NCBI GenBank assembly: GCA_014529385.2
Contig: CM043961.1
Location: forward strand, 10,232,978-10,296,977
Origin: Adiantum capillus-veneris
Lineage: Eukaryota > Streptophyta > Polypodiopsida > Polypodiales > Pteridaceae
Length of the DNA: 64,000 bases
Reading direction: 5' to 3'
Both the position numbers and the translations under genes were made by a program. Of the stretch, positions 20,719 to 32,260 are shown one piece after another (positions within the stretch are counted from its first letter, which is position 1; each line of letters begins with the position of its first letter). The notes under the pieces are model-generated. The model was not told where the DNA came from. It worked only from the letters and a program-made list of their open reading frames with translations, and did not search any database.

Positions 20719-22756
20719 TCAGTCCACAAAGGGGAGTAAGCCCAAAGCTTTGCGGAAAGCTTCAAGCTTCTCATGAGACAATGCCTTTGTGAAAAGATCT
20801 GCAAGGTTGTCCTGTGTTGGCACATAAGCCAAGCTGATCTCTCCTGCTGAGAGCCTCTCCCTGACATAGTGGTAATGCACCTCAATGTGCTTTGTGCGAG
20901 CATGAAAAACTGGGTTCCTCGCAACTGCCAATGCGCTCTGACTGTCAGTGTAGATAGTGTTGACAGTGTCCTGTCCAACACCCAAATCATCCATAAGGCG
21001 TCTGAGCCATACACACTCAACGGTAGCTGTGAAGACTGCCCTGTACTCAGCCTCACAACTCGAAGTGGCCACAGAAGGTTGCTTCTTGCTCAACCATGAT
21101 ATACATGAATTGCCAAGCATGAAACAAAAACCACTTGTGGACACTCGCGTGTCAAAACAACCAGCCCAATCTGAGTCCGAAAAAGCATGTAAGTCTGGCG
21201 GCAATGATCCCCCCTTGGGATAAAACAAGCCAAGATGTAAAGTGCCACTAAGGTAGCGGAAAATCCTTTTGACAGCCTGCCAATGCTTAGACCCTGGGCT
21301 ATGCATAAATTTGCTGACTTGTGAGACTACCATTTTGGTAAAGAGTGACATCAGTAGGATCGCCAGCATCATGTAGACTCAACTTCAAACCCGTTTCCAT
21401 GGGAGTGGCAATAGGTTTGCAATCCTCAAGTCCAAACTTACATAGCAATGTCTCTATGTAACTTTTTTGACACAAGGCAATACCACCATCACACTGCTTA
21501 AACTGTATACCCAAGTAGTGATGCAACAGCCCCAAATATTTCATCTTGAAAGTAGCATTCAAATCAGCCTTAAATTCAGCAATGTGTCTCTCATTTGGTC
21601 CAGTGATCAGCAAATCATCAACATAAAGAACCACAATGAGAAATACATCATCCTCACGCTTTACATACAATGTGCTTTCTGTTGGAGTGTTACGAAAGCC
21701 TCGTTTAACCAAATGAGTGTCAGCTTTCACATACCAAGCACGAGGAGATTGCTTCAACCCATACAAAGCCTTCTTACATCTGCACACTTTGTCCTCTTGT
21801 CCTTTTATAACAAAACCGCGAGGCTGCGTTACATAAACTTCCTCAAATATGTCACCATTCAAGAAAGCAGTAACAATGTCTGATTGATGTACATCCCAAC
21901 CAAAACGAGCTGCCAATGCACATAGAAAATGCACAGTAGTCATACGACAAGTGGGAGCAAAAGTCTCTTCATAATATATGCCTTTTTGTTGTGCATAACC
22001 CTTTGCAACAAGTCGAGCGTTATGGCGATCGATCTCACCATCCGGCTTGCGTTTCAACTTGTAAACCCACTTCGTACCAATGGCCTTTTTGCAAGGAGGC
22101 AAATCACATAGAGTCCATGTGTCATTTTCTATAAGTGCATCATATTCTGATTGCATGGCAGCCATCCAATTTTCTGAATTCTGTGCTTCATCAAAAGACA
22201 GAGGCTCCTCAACATCATGTAAGCTAGAAACAGCCAAAGCATAACAATCTGATGCATAAGATGCATGGCGAGAGACTGAACGAGTATGACTAGACAAAGG
22301 TGCATCCAATTTACTGTCACGCAAAGTGTGCACCAACCATTTTGGCATACCTCTAGCCTGCTCATTTTCAGCCCTTTCCTCATCAAGTACATCATGTACA
22401 TCTGCATCAGTAATAGGCTGATCTAAAACATTTTCAAAAACCCCCATAGGCTGTACATTTGCCTCATTGGAACTTACATTCGTATTTCCACCACTGAAAA
22501 GAGGCAACAAAGTGTCATAAATGTCCTGTGAGCTTACATTACTGTCTCTAGTACATGATAGCAAGGGCTGAACAGAATCTTCCACAAACACTACATCCCG
22601 TGAAACCAGAATATGTTTTGTTTGCGGATGATACAACCTGTAACCTTTGCTTTCAACACTATAACCAACAAAAATACATTTGACAGCCTTATCATCCAAT
22701 TTTCTGCGCTGCACTTGTGGCACCAAAGCATATGTGAAACAGCCAAAAACACGCAT
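20719..22756 (-). pseudogene. Copia reverse transcriptase and RNase H
   Basis: RT shows TKWVYKLKRKPDGEIDRHNA, ARLVAKGYAQQKGIYYEET, VTAFLNGDIFEEVYV, ALYGLKQSPRAWY and VVLYVDDLLITG (the YVDD box). RNase H shows CEAEYRAVFTATVECVWLRR, YTDSQSALAVARNP, HYHYVRE and ADLFTKAL. These are standard plant Ty1/copia motifs. Confidence 0.92.
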
Positions 22757-22799
22757 GTGGTCAATAGAAGGCTTTCTATCATGCCATGCTTCATATGGA

Positions 22800-23610
22800 G
22801 TAATAGACTACAAAGCTTTCGTAGGACACCTGTTAAGTACATAAGTGGCACACATGATGGCCTCAAGCCAAAAAGAATGCGGTAAAGCTTGACTTTTGAC
22901 CATACATCATGCCATTTCCGTCAGTGACCTTTTTTTCCTCTCAGCAACACCATTTTGCTGAGGTGTGTAAGGCACTGTACATTGGTGTTTTATCCCACGA
23001 CTAGCCAGAAATGCATAATATTCATGAGACATATCTTCCCCCCCTTGATGGGAACGGAGGGTGCCCATAGTACATTTCGAGACATTTTCAGCCATAGCCA
23101 GAAATTCTTTGAAGCACATAAAAACTTCGGACTTCGCTTTAAGCGGAAATACCCATGCATGCCTGGAGTAATCATCAATGAAAGTCACGAAGTACAGGTA
23201 ATTGCCCAAGGACGGAGTTTGCATGGGCCCACAAACATCACTATGCACAAGCTGCAACCTGCATGTGGCCCGAGCTGAACCATCCTTTGGAAATTTAGAA
23301 CGTTGCATCTAACCCAAAATACAGCCTTCACAAACATGTTTGACAGGTGCTTCAAGAGGCGGCAAAGAAGTAACCATATCAGATTTCTGCAAACGCAGCA
23401 AACTGGCAAAATTCAGATGACCAAAACGTGCATGCCAGTGTTTTGCATCTGAAATAGCCCTTGAATCTGCAACAGCATTTGCAAATTTTTTTCCACACTT
23501 GTCATACAAAGTGAGCTTATACAACCCACGGCACAAAAGCCCAGATGCAACAATTTCATCACCAAAACTGAGATCATGAACTGTACATCTGTCATCCACA
23601 AATTTGACTA
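22800..23610 (-). pseudogene. Copia GAG-pre-integrase and integrase
   Basis: The pre-integrase zinc module has HWHARFGHLNFASL and HVCEGCILG. The core has LVHSDVCGPMQTPSLG, YFVTFIDDYSRHAWVFPLK and QNGVAERKKRSL. Integrase lies before RT, which identifies copia rather than gypsy. Confidence 0.9.
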
Positions 23611-24370
23611 CAAGTCCAATCTAGCAAGTGCGGATACAAACAAGAGATTCTTCTTGATCCCAGGTACATAAAGTGCATCAACAAGTGTGAAGGAACTGCC
23701 ATTAGCAGCAGTTAGCACAATCTTTCCAACTCGCTGAACTGGATAAGAGGCGTTGTTGGCACAAGTGACTGAATTCCCATGAGGGACAGACTCGAGAGAG
23801 GTAAACAATTCACGATGTGAGGTAATGTGCTTTGTAGCACCACTGTCAAAATACCACACATGTGAATCTACAGCAACTGACAAGCATGCATCATGGACAA
23901 CAAGATTGTAAGTGCACTCTGCGCTAAATGCCCATTCTGCATCAACATCAGCAACACAGTCTCCTTTCACAGAAGACTCAACAATGACTGCATTTATAGT
24001 GGAACCAGCATTTGCAGTGGAACCACCCTCTTTCTTCTTAGCCTCTTTGGTCTTCAACTTAGGACACGACTTGATCAAGTGATCATTGGCTTTACAATAA
24101 TGGCAACGCATCTTCTTTTTGACCTTATCACCAGAATTTCCAAACGAATTGCTACCAGCAGAAGCATTAGGAACAGAATTTTTGCCACTCGCAGTAGAAC
24201 CATAAGAAGTGGCTGCATTGCTGTTACCACCCTTTCTTTGAGAAGCAATAAAAGCCTGTTCAACTGCACACTGTCTAGTCCTGTTTTTTCTAGAAAGTGA
24301 CGCTTGCAACAGCAATGTGCATAATGCATCAAACTTGACAACTTCTGGATTTCCTTGGGTCATAAGTCTC
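23611..24370 (-). pseudogene. Copia gag C-terminus and protease
   Basis: The zinc knuckle is CHYCKANDHLIKSCP (about 24.08-24.12 kb). The protease is WYFDSGATKHITSHRELF (D-S-G-A, about 23.83-23.87 kb) followed by LVDALYVPGIKKNLLFVSAL. Between them lies a Ser/Asn/Gly-rich linker. Confidence 0.85.
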
Positions 24371-24960
24371 CAAGTACTAGCAAAAGTCCGGTAAGAATCT
24401 GGCTGCTGGCCAATGGGTGGTCTCCAGTCTTGGGAAGTCGATGAGCTTTCGCTACAGCCAGGAACGATTCCAAGAAGAGCAGAACATAGCAAATCCAGAG
24501 CATGCATGGGATTTGATGAAGCAGCAGATTTAATTTTTGAGCCCGTGAGCCAACGATGCAACCCGTGTATGCTCATGACTTTGTGTGTGTGTGTGGAGTG
24601 TGTGCATTTGTTCGCAGCTTGGTGAGAGCGACCATCAAAGCAAGCATATGGACAAAGTAAATGTGGAGCCAGTTTGATGGCACCATGACAGTCAAAGGTC
24701 TGCCGGCTAGGGATCTGCATTGTTGGGTAGGTAGGCTTGGATGGAGGTGCAGCTTTTAGTGTGTGTGTTTGATTTCTAGCCAGGCAACAAAGTCACGGGC
24801 ACCACTTGCAACTTGCAAGCTTCCATTTATAACCACAAAGGATGGGCGAGGGTTGGTGGCATGTGAGTCAATGAGTTTATCCAACTTTATTTTTTGTTTC
24901 TTTTGTGCCTTCTCAGGCTCGAGTGAGTGTGTGTGTGTGGGGTCCAAAGACCAGCGTCAA
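24371..24960 (-). other. Unassigned segment joined to copia gag, with TATA box and open start
   Basis: On the minus strand a TATAAATGG box lies near 24821-24829, then about 100 bp of leader, then ATG at 24720 (MQIPSRQTFDCHGAIKLAPH). The reading frame stays open from there through the copia zinc knuckle and protease (370 codons, 23608-24720). The first 115 or so residues match nothing I recognise and replace the normal gag N-terminus. It could be captured flanking or host sequence. Confidence 0.45.
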
Positions 24961-26944
24961 AATTGTTAGAACGTGTGTGAAGGTTTTGTTTTTTATTTCA
25001 TTTTTTATTTTTTTGAATTTTTTTCCCAAGAGGCTTTCCCACGACCTTGACATTCATCAATATGCAAGCTCGACTCGTAAAGCCAACAAATTTTATATCA
25101 AGTAGCATACGTGTGCTTACTCAAAAATGGTCTTTCATGCGATCTAATCATGATTGCTAACCCAAATTTTAATTTGTGAAGCTATGCCACTCATTTAAAC
25201 AATAATTTGAGTGTAAAATCATCCATTCCATGCCATACTAGGTTTTCCAACCATTAAGCTCCTAGTCTTGCATCAAATCGGTCTCAACATTTGTTTGAAA
25301 ATTCCTTGTAAATACATAAAGCCCAATCCAAAAAATGACACCAAAACTGATTTTGAGCTCAACCAATTACATAAAATCGTCCACACTTTTGTCTCATTTG
25401 AGATTTTTAGTTTCCTCTTCAAATCGTTTAGCACACATAAAATTTCAGTCCATCATTGATCAAATTGTGTAAATCATTTGCAATTAATGTATTTCACACA
25501 CTATTGAACTTTGCGCACACATAAAACATAGTATACCAATTCTCACATTTGTGTAGCCAAATTTCAATCATCGCAACTTGTGAGTTGCTCATATCCTCAA
25601 ATTGGCATACATGAAAATGGGCATTCACATAAAATTATTTTCAATTGAGTACGAATTGAATTATCTATCTCAATTCTCAAAGCCAATTGTGACACACACA
25701 TCAATTAATTGACCAAATTAATCATCATAATTGGTAAAAAATACCAGTTATTCATTCAAGCACCGGATTGCACATGCCATTTGAGTAGGCACACACACCC
25801 AAATTTAGGCCAAAATTTTATGCAAAAATTACATCAATTCCACATTGGAATGCACAATTTGCAAACCCAATCAAGCAATGCACACACTCAAAAAGTAAGC
25901 ACAAATGATCAAATTTTTCTCAATTGGCAATGCATTTAGGCTTTCATCTAATGATTATACACACTTTTTATGAACATTTCACAATCAAAAATCATTTTGG
26001 TGCTTGACCATCAATTATAGAAAATCAAGTCTCTTGGATAGACACATACACTCAATTTTTGCCAATTTTTTGGCAATTAGGCTTATCCAATGATTGAATT
26101 AGCTTAGCATACACATCAATTATATGGTTGCATACTCATAAATCATCAATTCCATCAATTTTTATGTATGCACACATTCAAGATTAGGTGCACATACACT
26201 TGAAATTTTTGACATTTTTTTTTCCCTCTTTGGTGCATGCACACACACAATGATTTTTATGCACACACATGAATTCTTGATGATAATTAAGCATTATTTG
26301 GATACACACAAAGTGCATTAGTCAGAATTTGACTATCAATTTTCATTCAAAGTGTATCAAATTAGGTGCAAAGTGTAGGTCAATTTGTGTTACACACCTA
26401 ATTTTAGCAAATAATTAGCAACATTGAACCTCATTAATCAATCAAGAATTGACATAACAAGTGAGTGCACTTATATCATAATTACACTCCAAGCTATTCC
26501 TTTGCTCCATGCAAAGACGCATCATTGCACACACAAGTGTGTGCACCATCAAATCGGCTCCAAAATTGACCATTTGTAGGTCAAAATTCAAATACTCAAA
26601 TCATCAAATTAAGCATAAATTAGCACAATTAACTTGATTAGAGTAATGATTCCACCTCTAAAAAGGGGATTTAATATTCATTGCACTTCACTATTAGTGG
26701 TTAGTTTAGCAAAGTTAGTTAACAATTAGTAAAAATTAGCATGAAATTAATACAATTAGCATGGAAACGAAGCGAATTTAGTAAGGGTTAGCATGAAATT
26801 AATAAAATTGGGGGTTTGGGGTATTCATAACTCAACATTAGCATCAATTTCTTGCCAAAAATTGAGTTACACACACTCAAAAACCGAGAAATTAGTAATG
26901 AAATTGCTCTATTCTACACATCCTAAACTCACTAGCTAGGTTAT
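24961..26944 (-). other. LtrD leader, noncoding
   Basis: AT-rich with no open frames of note. From about 25.5 to 26.9 kb it is studded with short CACACA tracts (TGTGTG on the element strand) every 50-100 bp, mixed with ATCAATT-type sequence. It reads as a degenerate low-complexity leader. Confidence 0.5.
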
Positions 26945-26965
26945 CGATCCCCGGCAATGGTGCCA
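26945..26965 (-). other. Primer-binding site of LtrD, tRNA-Asp type
   Basis: Minus strand TGGCACCATTGCCGGGGATC, two bases from the plant tRNA-Asp complement, two bases inside the 5' LTR end. Confidence 0.85.
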
Positions 26966-26967
26966 AA

Positions 26968-27871
26968 TGTAGGGAGGCATTGTAGCACGACCTAATCGCA
27001 ACCCACACAAAATTATCAAATCCGTGGATTGGCAACCCGGCTAGGGCATGGAAGCACGAGCATCGGATGAATAAAAATAGAGGATTCAAGAGATCACCTC
27101 TCCAATGCAAGTAAAGATTAGCCATGGCAAGAATAACTCTAAACATACTCTAATCACTAATCATTCAACTCCTACATACATCAAGTCCACCAAAGTCCGA
27201 CTAGCCATAGACTAGAAATCCCAAGCACACTAATGATAAGCACACACTAATTACCACATGTCAATTACGACACACTAATGATAAGCACACACTAATTACC
27301 ACATGTCAATTACGGCACTTCATCAATAGCTACACACACGAGGTGAATGGTGCTAAATATCACAAATCAATTGCTCGTAGAGAGATAAGAGTGGTTAATA
27401 GCAAGAAGTACATACCTCTCTCAAATCTAGAATAGTGTGAGTGTAATACTACTCCATGACATGATGAAATGTAGAGAAGAAATAGAATAATGAGAAATAT
27501 GAATTAGATTAATCAAGAAGAGCTTACTTTAATTACAATTGGATTAGCACTAGCCTCTTAAGCATAAACATTAAGCTCAAGGCTAGGCCATAGAGTGAAC
27601 ACTCAAGAGAGAGGGAGCTCTCAAAAGTGAATCCTCAAGAGTGGATACTCAAGACTGAAGCCCCCTTGCATAAAGGCTTCTTTTTAGAGGCTTTTCCCAC
27701 AATCCCTGCTACTATGGGTTTAAGCTTGAGCCCTCTAAGCTAGCATATACAACTTTAGAACTCCAAGTGAGCCCAAGACTTATACAAAGTGAGTTGAAAA
27801 TATTATGCACAACCATAGATATCTCCCGCTTGATGTACATTCGTTGTAGCCTGTGTTAGCTGTTGCTAACA
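26968..27871 (-). repeat. 5' LTR of LtrD
   Basis: Minus strand TGTTAGCAACAGC to CCCTACA, 904 bp. Contains a local tandem duplication near 27.23-27.31 kb (ACACTAATGATAAGCACACA unit) absent from the other LTR. Confidence 0.87.
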
Positions 27872-28103
27872 GCTTCAATGTGCTTCTTCGAGAGCTGTGG
27901 CTATGGTGACCTCGAGCTATGGCTATGGTGACCTTCGTTGTATCCTGTGTTAGCTGCTGCTAACAGCTTCAATGTGCTTCTTCGAGAGCTGTGGCTATGG
28001 TGACCTCGAGCTATGGCTATGGTGAACTTCGTTGTATCCTGTGTTAGCTGCTGCTAACAGCTTCAATGTGCTTCTTCGAGAGCTGTGGCTATGGTGACCT
28101 CGG
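27842..28103. repeat. 94-bp tandem repeat spanning the LtrD LTR end and its flank
   Basis: Units start at 27842, 27936 and 28030. Each contains the last 30 bp of the LTR (CGTTGTA-CCTGTGTTAGCTG), then GCTTCAATGTGCTTCTTCG and a GGCTATGGTGACCTCG stretch. Because the unit crosses the insertion junction, the amplification happened after LtrD inserted. Confidence 0.85.
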
Positions 28104-28815
28104 GCTTGATACTAATAGGAGTGCAAAAGTTGTAGTCAAGGCTGCCAAGAGCTGAAGTGATGCTTGCAACTTTGTGCCTTCACCAGGATCACCTTGATGG
28201 TGATTCATGCCTCTTCTTCATGCCTCTTCATAGATGGCCAAATAATTCCTCTTGTGGCTTCTCTTGTGACTTTTATAGATCACATTCTTGCCAGTTGCCA
28301 AGAAGTTTGAAGGACACTATTTTTTCCTTTTGGTAGGAAGAGCTTTGTCCTAGTCTTATGGGATTAGATCTTTAGCTATTTCCAATATAAACATGATGAA
28401 TTCATTCGTAATTCCCATCTTTGCTTTTCACAGTGGTTGCAAGAATGAGAAGCTTAACACAACAAAATGAGGAAAGGTCTACACTCTGGATTGTGGGTAA
28501 AGAAAAGTAAAGGAAAGTTTCAACAATGAAAGGGAGGAAGATAACCAGGTATGCATTGGAATGGGGTCTCCACAATGTGGTGCATGCAAGAGATCGCACT
28601 ACTCTTGAGCATTGCTACACAGAGGAAAATTGAGTATAATCAATTATTTATATATCTTCTTGGAGATTGCCTAGATTAGCCAAAGATTGTGCAAGCCGTG
28701 GAAGCAAAGCTAGGAGGCCAAGAAATGAAAAGGAGATGGAAGATGAAGCCAACGAGTCTTCTCCCATGCCATACAACATTTGCAAGAACTTTGTGATTCA
28801 AAGCAAGTATTTTTA
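28104..28815. other. Unassigned flank, possibly an old minus-strand LTR
   Basis: No coding region recognised. GGGCTTGATACTAATAGG near 28107-28124 reads on the minus strand like a degraded Met-type PBS, which would make the sequence to its right a worn LTR. Weak support; the GypC fossil begins at about 28.8 kb. Confidence 0.3.
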
Positions 28816-30006
28816 GTTCATCATACCTCACCTTCTCATGGTCAAGCCAATGCCCAAACCAAAAACTAGAAATTTTCATAACTGTGGAGCTGATGATCAT
28901 TGGAAGAATGACTGTCCCAAACCGGATAAGAATGCATGACCTATAGAGGCTTATTGTGGGGTATGTGGACAAAAGGGATAACACTTTCGTAAAGATTGTC
29001 CTAGGAACCCAACCAACAAAGGAAGAACTGCTATAAATATAATTCAAATCATGACAAGTAGTTCATCAAAAGGGGTACCAATAATTCCTGTTCAAGTGAT
29101 GACTAGATCCAAGGACAAGGAGAACAAGCAAAAAACACAAGTGGATCTGACTATTCCAGTAAATCCTCTAAAAATTCTAGGAAAGAAAGACGTAAGAGGT
29201 ACAAACTTAAGAGACAAAAACAACAAAAAGAGACTGAAGAGAAGATATGGAAGGACACAAAAGAAAGAATTTAGACTCCTTCAACAGAATTCAAGGATCC
29301 AAAATCAAAATGGGTCAGATCAGTACTGGTCAATCAAATCTATGAACGAATCAATGCAGCTTTGGAGGCTTTCCAAGATGGGTTGAAAGCGGGTCAAACC
29401 CTGGAAAATCAATGGAAAAATGATCCAGCATCAGATATGGAAGTAAATAGACTAGAAGCTTACAAAAACCTTATGCAAATCAAACAAACCATGATGGAAA
29501 AACATAATCCACAACAAGAGGTTGCGGAAAAACCGGCTGAAAATGAGACCAAAACCATGAAGGAAAGAGCTCAAGAAAAGGACGAGTTGGGAAACATGGC
29601 AAACGATAACGCACCATCACCTAAACTGGAAGTTCCTGATAGTGAGGAAGGATGGGATGAGGTGCCGATATTTGAAGGAGATTGGCCGGACTATCTGTGG
29701 AAAAGGGTTAGAGAGGCAAAAGATGGGAGCATAACCTTGAAATCAGGTCCAAATTGAGGAAGTTTAATTTGATAGATTCCTCATGGAGATGGATAAACAA
29801 TTATTATATGGAGATTGGGGATCTGAGCAGTCAGGCTCTTCAAAAGCTATCTTCCTACTTAGGAGAGAATGAAGAGAAATCAATGATCTGCAAAACAACC
29901 AAACTAGAAAGGCCAAGACAAATCTTGGATGTGCCAACACCAGTCTAGTGCACAATCACTTTGGGAGAACTATTGAGGTTGAACCACAATTGTGGGAAGA
30001 TATACA
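28816..30006 (+). pseudogene. gag C-terminus and linker of GypC
   Basis: Two zinc knuckles near 28.88-29.01 kb (HNCGADDHWKNDCP, then a second CCHC). Basic sequence and the charged linker EAYKNLMQIKQTMMEKHNPQ follow. Homologous in order and wording to GypA 6.35-7.5 kb. The 5' part of gag, the leader and the 5' LTR are absent. Confidence 0.75.
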
Positions 30007-30290
30007 TGTAGAGGCAACAACTATGGAGGATGATGACGATGTGGATCCATGAGACCTTGGAAACGTGCAGAGTAGGGAAGGGGAGAGATTGAATGAGAGG
30101 GAGAGAGAAGAGCTTGACGCAATAAAATAAAACCACACGCTATATTGATTGTATTAATTTTTGGAGCCTTACATATAAGAGATCTTTAGCCATGAAAACT
30201 TAATAGGAAGAGATCGAGTTCATCTGCATGCTCCAAGCAAGTGTTCCCATTGGTTGACACCAAATTGAACTAGGGCTTGGAAACCCAACA
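30007..30290 (-). repeat. 3' LTR of TrimT
   Basis: Minus strand TGTTGGGTTTCC to CCTCTACA, 284 bp; pairs with 31512-31798. Confidence 0.87.
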
Positions 30291-30976
30291 ACCCCCCCCC
30301 CCCCTCAAGACCGAACTACATACATCACTCTCATGATATCTCGAGTTTTTGGTGTACTCAACAACCGTGAATTTAGTTAGGCTACCATCAACTGGAGTTT
30401 TTGGTTCACAGCCAAACCTTGGGTTTAACGTGTACCTAGTAACCTCATGAGAAGTGGGACACAAAATAGGACTTGAACAAAAAATGGAATTTTTTGGGAG
30501 GTCTTACCACTTTGTATGCGTGACAGTGTCTAACCCGTACAAATTTTTAGCATGGCAATAGTTGACAATTTATTGGTTAAAATAAGGCTTTGACTGAAAA
30601 CTGTATGATTGTTTTGACAATAGACAAAACATGACAAATCTATGACACTAAAGTGGTAAAAAATAGTTTGTGAAATCTTGTACCGCAATCTTGAAACAGA
30701 CCTTCATGTGTTGCATCTTGTTGATGTACCAAGTGCTTGAAGCAAGTCTTTATGCATGACAATAGGTGCTTCATGGCTCCAAAATCTCCTCTTCTTCATG
30801 TGCCTCGAGCACATCTCATATGTAAACCAATGAGTTTTTGGAACAACCTTCAACACATATATGGCATGTTATTTTTGCCAATTTTTGAACTCTTGTTGGA
30901 TATTTGAAATCCTCAAATCCTCCTTTGCATCCATGCCATGGCAAATTTTTGATATTTCACAAGTAATTGGAAACGC

Positions 30977-31300
30977 TTATGAGATGGTACACATAAGCAT
31001 CTTGAGATGCTGTGAAAATTGCCAAAGAAATGGTCCTCTTCTGTTTGCTTTTTGAGATGCTAAAAAATTGTGAACCTTGGTATCCAAAGGCGTTTTGATA
31101 TGCTACTATTGACAAACTTTTTTGGCTTGACCACTATGAGCTTTTTGAGATGCTCACCGATTGCACACCAACTACCTTTGCAGAAGACAATGTTTTGATA
31201 TGCTTGAAATTGCCACAAACTTGTTTGTTTACTAGGTGCTTTCTGAGATTCTATCCGAGAGAGACTGTTAAGGCTTGACCAATGTTTTGATAAGCCCAAC
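30977..31300 (-). repeat. Irregular ~50-bp repeats inside TrimT
   Basis: TTTGAGATGCT or TTTGATATGCT recurs near 31002, 31052, 31094, 31144, 31194, 31252 and 31286, often followed by ATTG 5-10 bases on. Spacing is 34-58 bp, mostly 42-50. It makes up much of the internal region. Confidence 0.6.
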
Positions 31301-31497
31301 AAAACTCCTTAATGGTGATGATGTTTCAAAACGCCTATATGCAAAAACTTTTCCACCTCTTGTGTGACGTTCTAGCCCACAATGCGTGCCAAGGATGCCT
31401 TTTGGTATGCTCGCAGAAGTGTTTTCTTGAAGCACCTGGTTGTACCCACCTAGCACATGCAATAACACTTCAAAACTCCATAGCCAAAATTGCCTGA

Positions 31498-31509
31498 GCT
31501 CTGATACCA
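31498..31509 (-). other. Primer-binding site of TrimT
   Basis: Minus strand TGGTATCAGAGC, an exact initiator tRNA-Met match, two bases after the LTR end. Confidence 0.88.
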
Positions 31510-31511
31510 CT

Positions 31512-31798
31512 TGTAGAGGTCGCGGCTATGGAGGATGATGAGGACGATGTGGATCCATGAGACCTTGGAAGCGTGGAGAGCAGGGAAGGAGAGAGATTGA
31601 ACGAGTGGGAGAGAGAAGAGCTCGACACAATAAAGTAAAAGCGCACGCTATAATGACTCTATTAATTTGTGGAGCCTTACATATAAAAGATCTTTAGCCA
31701 TGCAAACTTAACAGAAAGAGCTGGAGTTCATATGCATGTTCCAAGCAAGTGTTCCCATGGGTTGACACCAAATTGAATGAGGGCTTGGAAACCCAACA
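31512..31798 (-). repeat. 5' LTR of TrimT
   Basis: 287 bp, same termini as 30007-30290. Confidence 0.87.
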
Positions 31799-31849
31799 TT
31801 AAAATCCACCATGGAAAAGATGGGGCTAAAAGAAGAATCTCAAATGGAC

Positions 31850-32260
31850 TTGGAAAAATTGCAAAACAAAGACATACATGCTAAAATTGTCAGGTCATTA
31901 CCTATAAACAAGGTAGGGGACTACTATGAAGGGAATGAGGGAAACACTACCCTTCTGGTACATTACGAGGATATAACTACCATGGCTATTTAGACAGTGG
32001 CACAGACATTTCCACAGCAAGCAAAGCTATTTGGAAAGCTTGAGGAAAACTGGTAATTGGGCAAACAAGAACGAAATTGCAATTGGAAGATGGACACATA
32101 GAGAAACCAATGGGCTTACTTGAGAATGTGATAGTCACTTCCTGCGGAATTGATTACCAGCACACTTTTGCCATTGTATATTTTGGAAAGAAACTCAACT
32201 ATGCAATCATCTTGGGAAGACCATTCATGAGATAGATACAACTAGTTCAAGACTGGGGTA
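31850..32260 (+). pseudogene. Aspartic protease of GypC
   Basis: NKVGDYYEGNEGNTTLL leads in as in GypA (NKVGEYYEEEEENTTLP). LQLEDGHIEKPMGLLENVIV and AIILGRPFM follow, the latter being the ILG motif of retropepsins. It lies directly right of TrimT. Confidence 0.7.

Larger units (their letters stand above)
20417..24370 (-). mobile_element. Ty1/copia fossil nested in LtrD, 5' end lost
   Basis: On the minus strand: gag C-terminal part with zinc knuckle, protease, integrase, RT, RNase H, PPT and a 227-bp 3' LTR. This is the copia order (integrase before RT). No matching 5' LTR or Met-type PBS is visible, so the 5' end is missing. Long open stretches, including 485 codons across RT, indicate only about half a dozen breaks, so it is younger than GypA or GypC. 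Confidence 0.88.
19111..27871 (-). mobile_element. LtrD: complete-ended minus-strand LTR element with 5-bp target duplication
   Basis: It has a 3' LTR at 19111-20025, a PPT at 20026-20038, a PBS at 26945-26965 and a 5' LTR at 26968-27871. GCTTC flanks both ends (19106-19110 and 27872-27876). The outer structure looks whole. No gag-pol of its own is recognisable; the coding sequence inside is copia with its own 3' LTR and PPT, so LtrD is probably a large non-autonomous element hosting a copia insertion. The LTRs differ by about 7 percent over the 250 bp compared by eye, plus indels, so the insertion is not recent. Confidence 0.85.
30007..31798 (-). mobile_element. TrimT: small non-autonomous LTR element in GypC
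   Basis: LTRs 30007-30290 (3') and 31512-31798 (5') flank 1.2 kb of noncoding DNA. The PBS at 31498-31509 is TGGTATCAGAGC (initiator tRNA-Met) on the minus strand, two bases from the LTR. The PPT is a run of 13 G on the minus strand at 30292-30304. Structure whole, no coding capacity. The LTRs differ by roughly 10 percent by eye, so it is fairly old. No clear target duplication seen. Confidence 0.85.

Noticed and set aside
19111-27871. LtrD and the copia as one single element
   Set aside because: The copia has its own PPT and 227-bp LTR inside LtrD, and the LtrD PBS is tRNA-Asp type, unusual for copia. Nesting fits better, although the missing copia 5' LTR leaves some doubt.
28104-28680. A further minus-strand LTR with a degraded Met-type PBS
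   Set aside because: Only a weak PBS-like match and no partner LTR, TATA box or clear termini; listed as unassigned.
30292-30304. C13 run as a sequencing artefact
   Set aside because: It sits exactly at the polypurine tract position of TrimT (G13 on the element strand), so a biological origin is sufficient, though its exact length may be uncertain.
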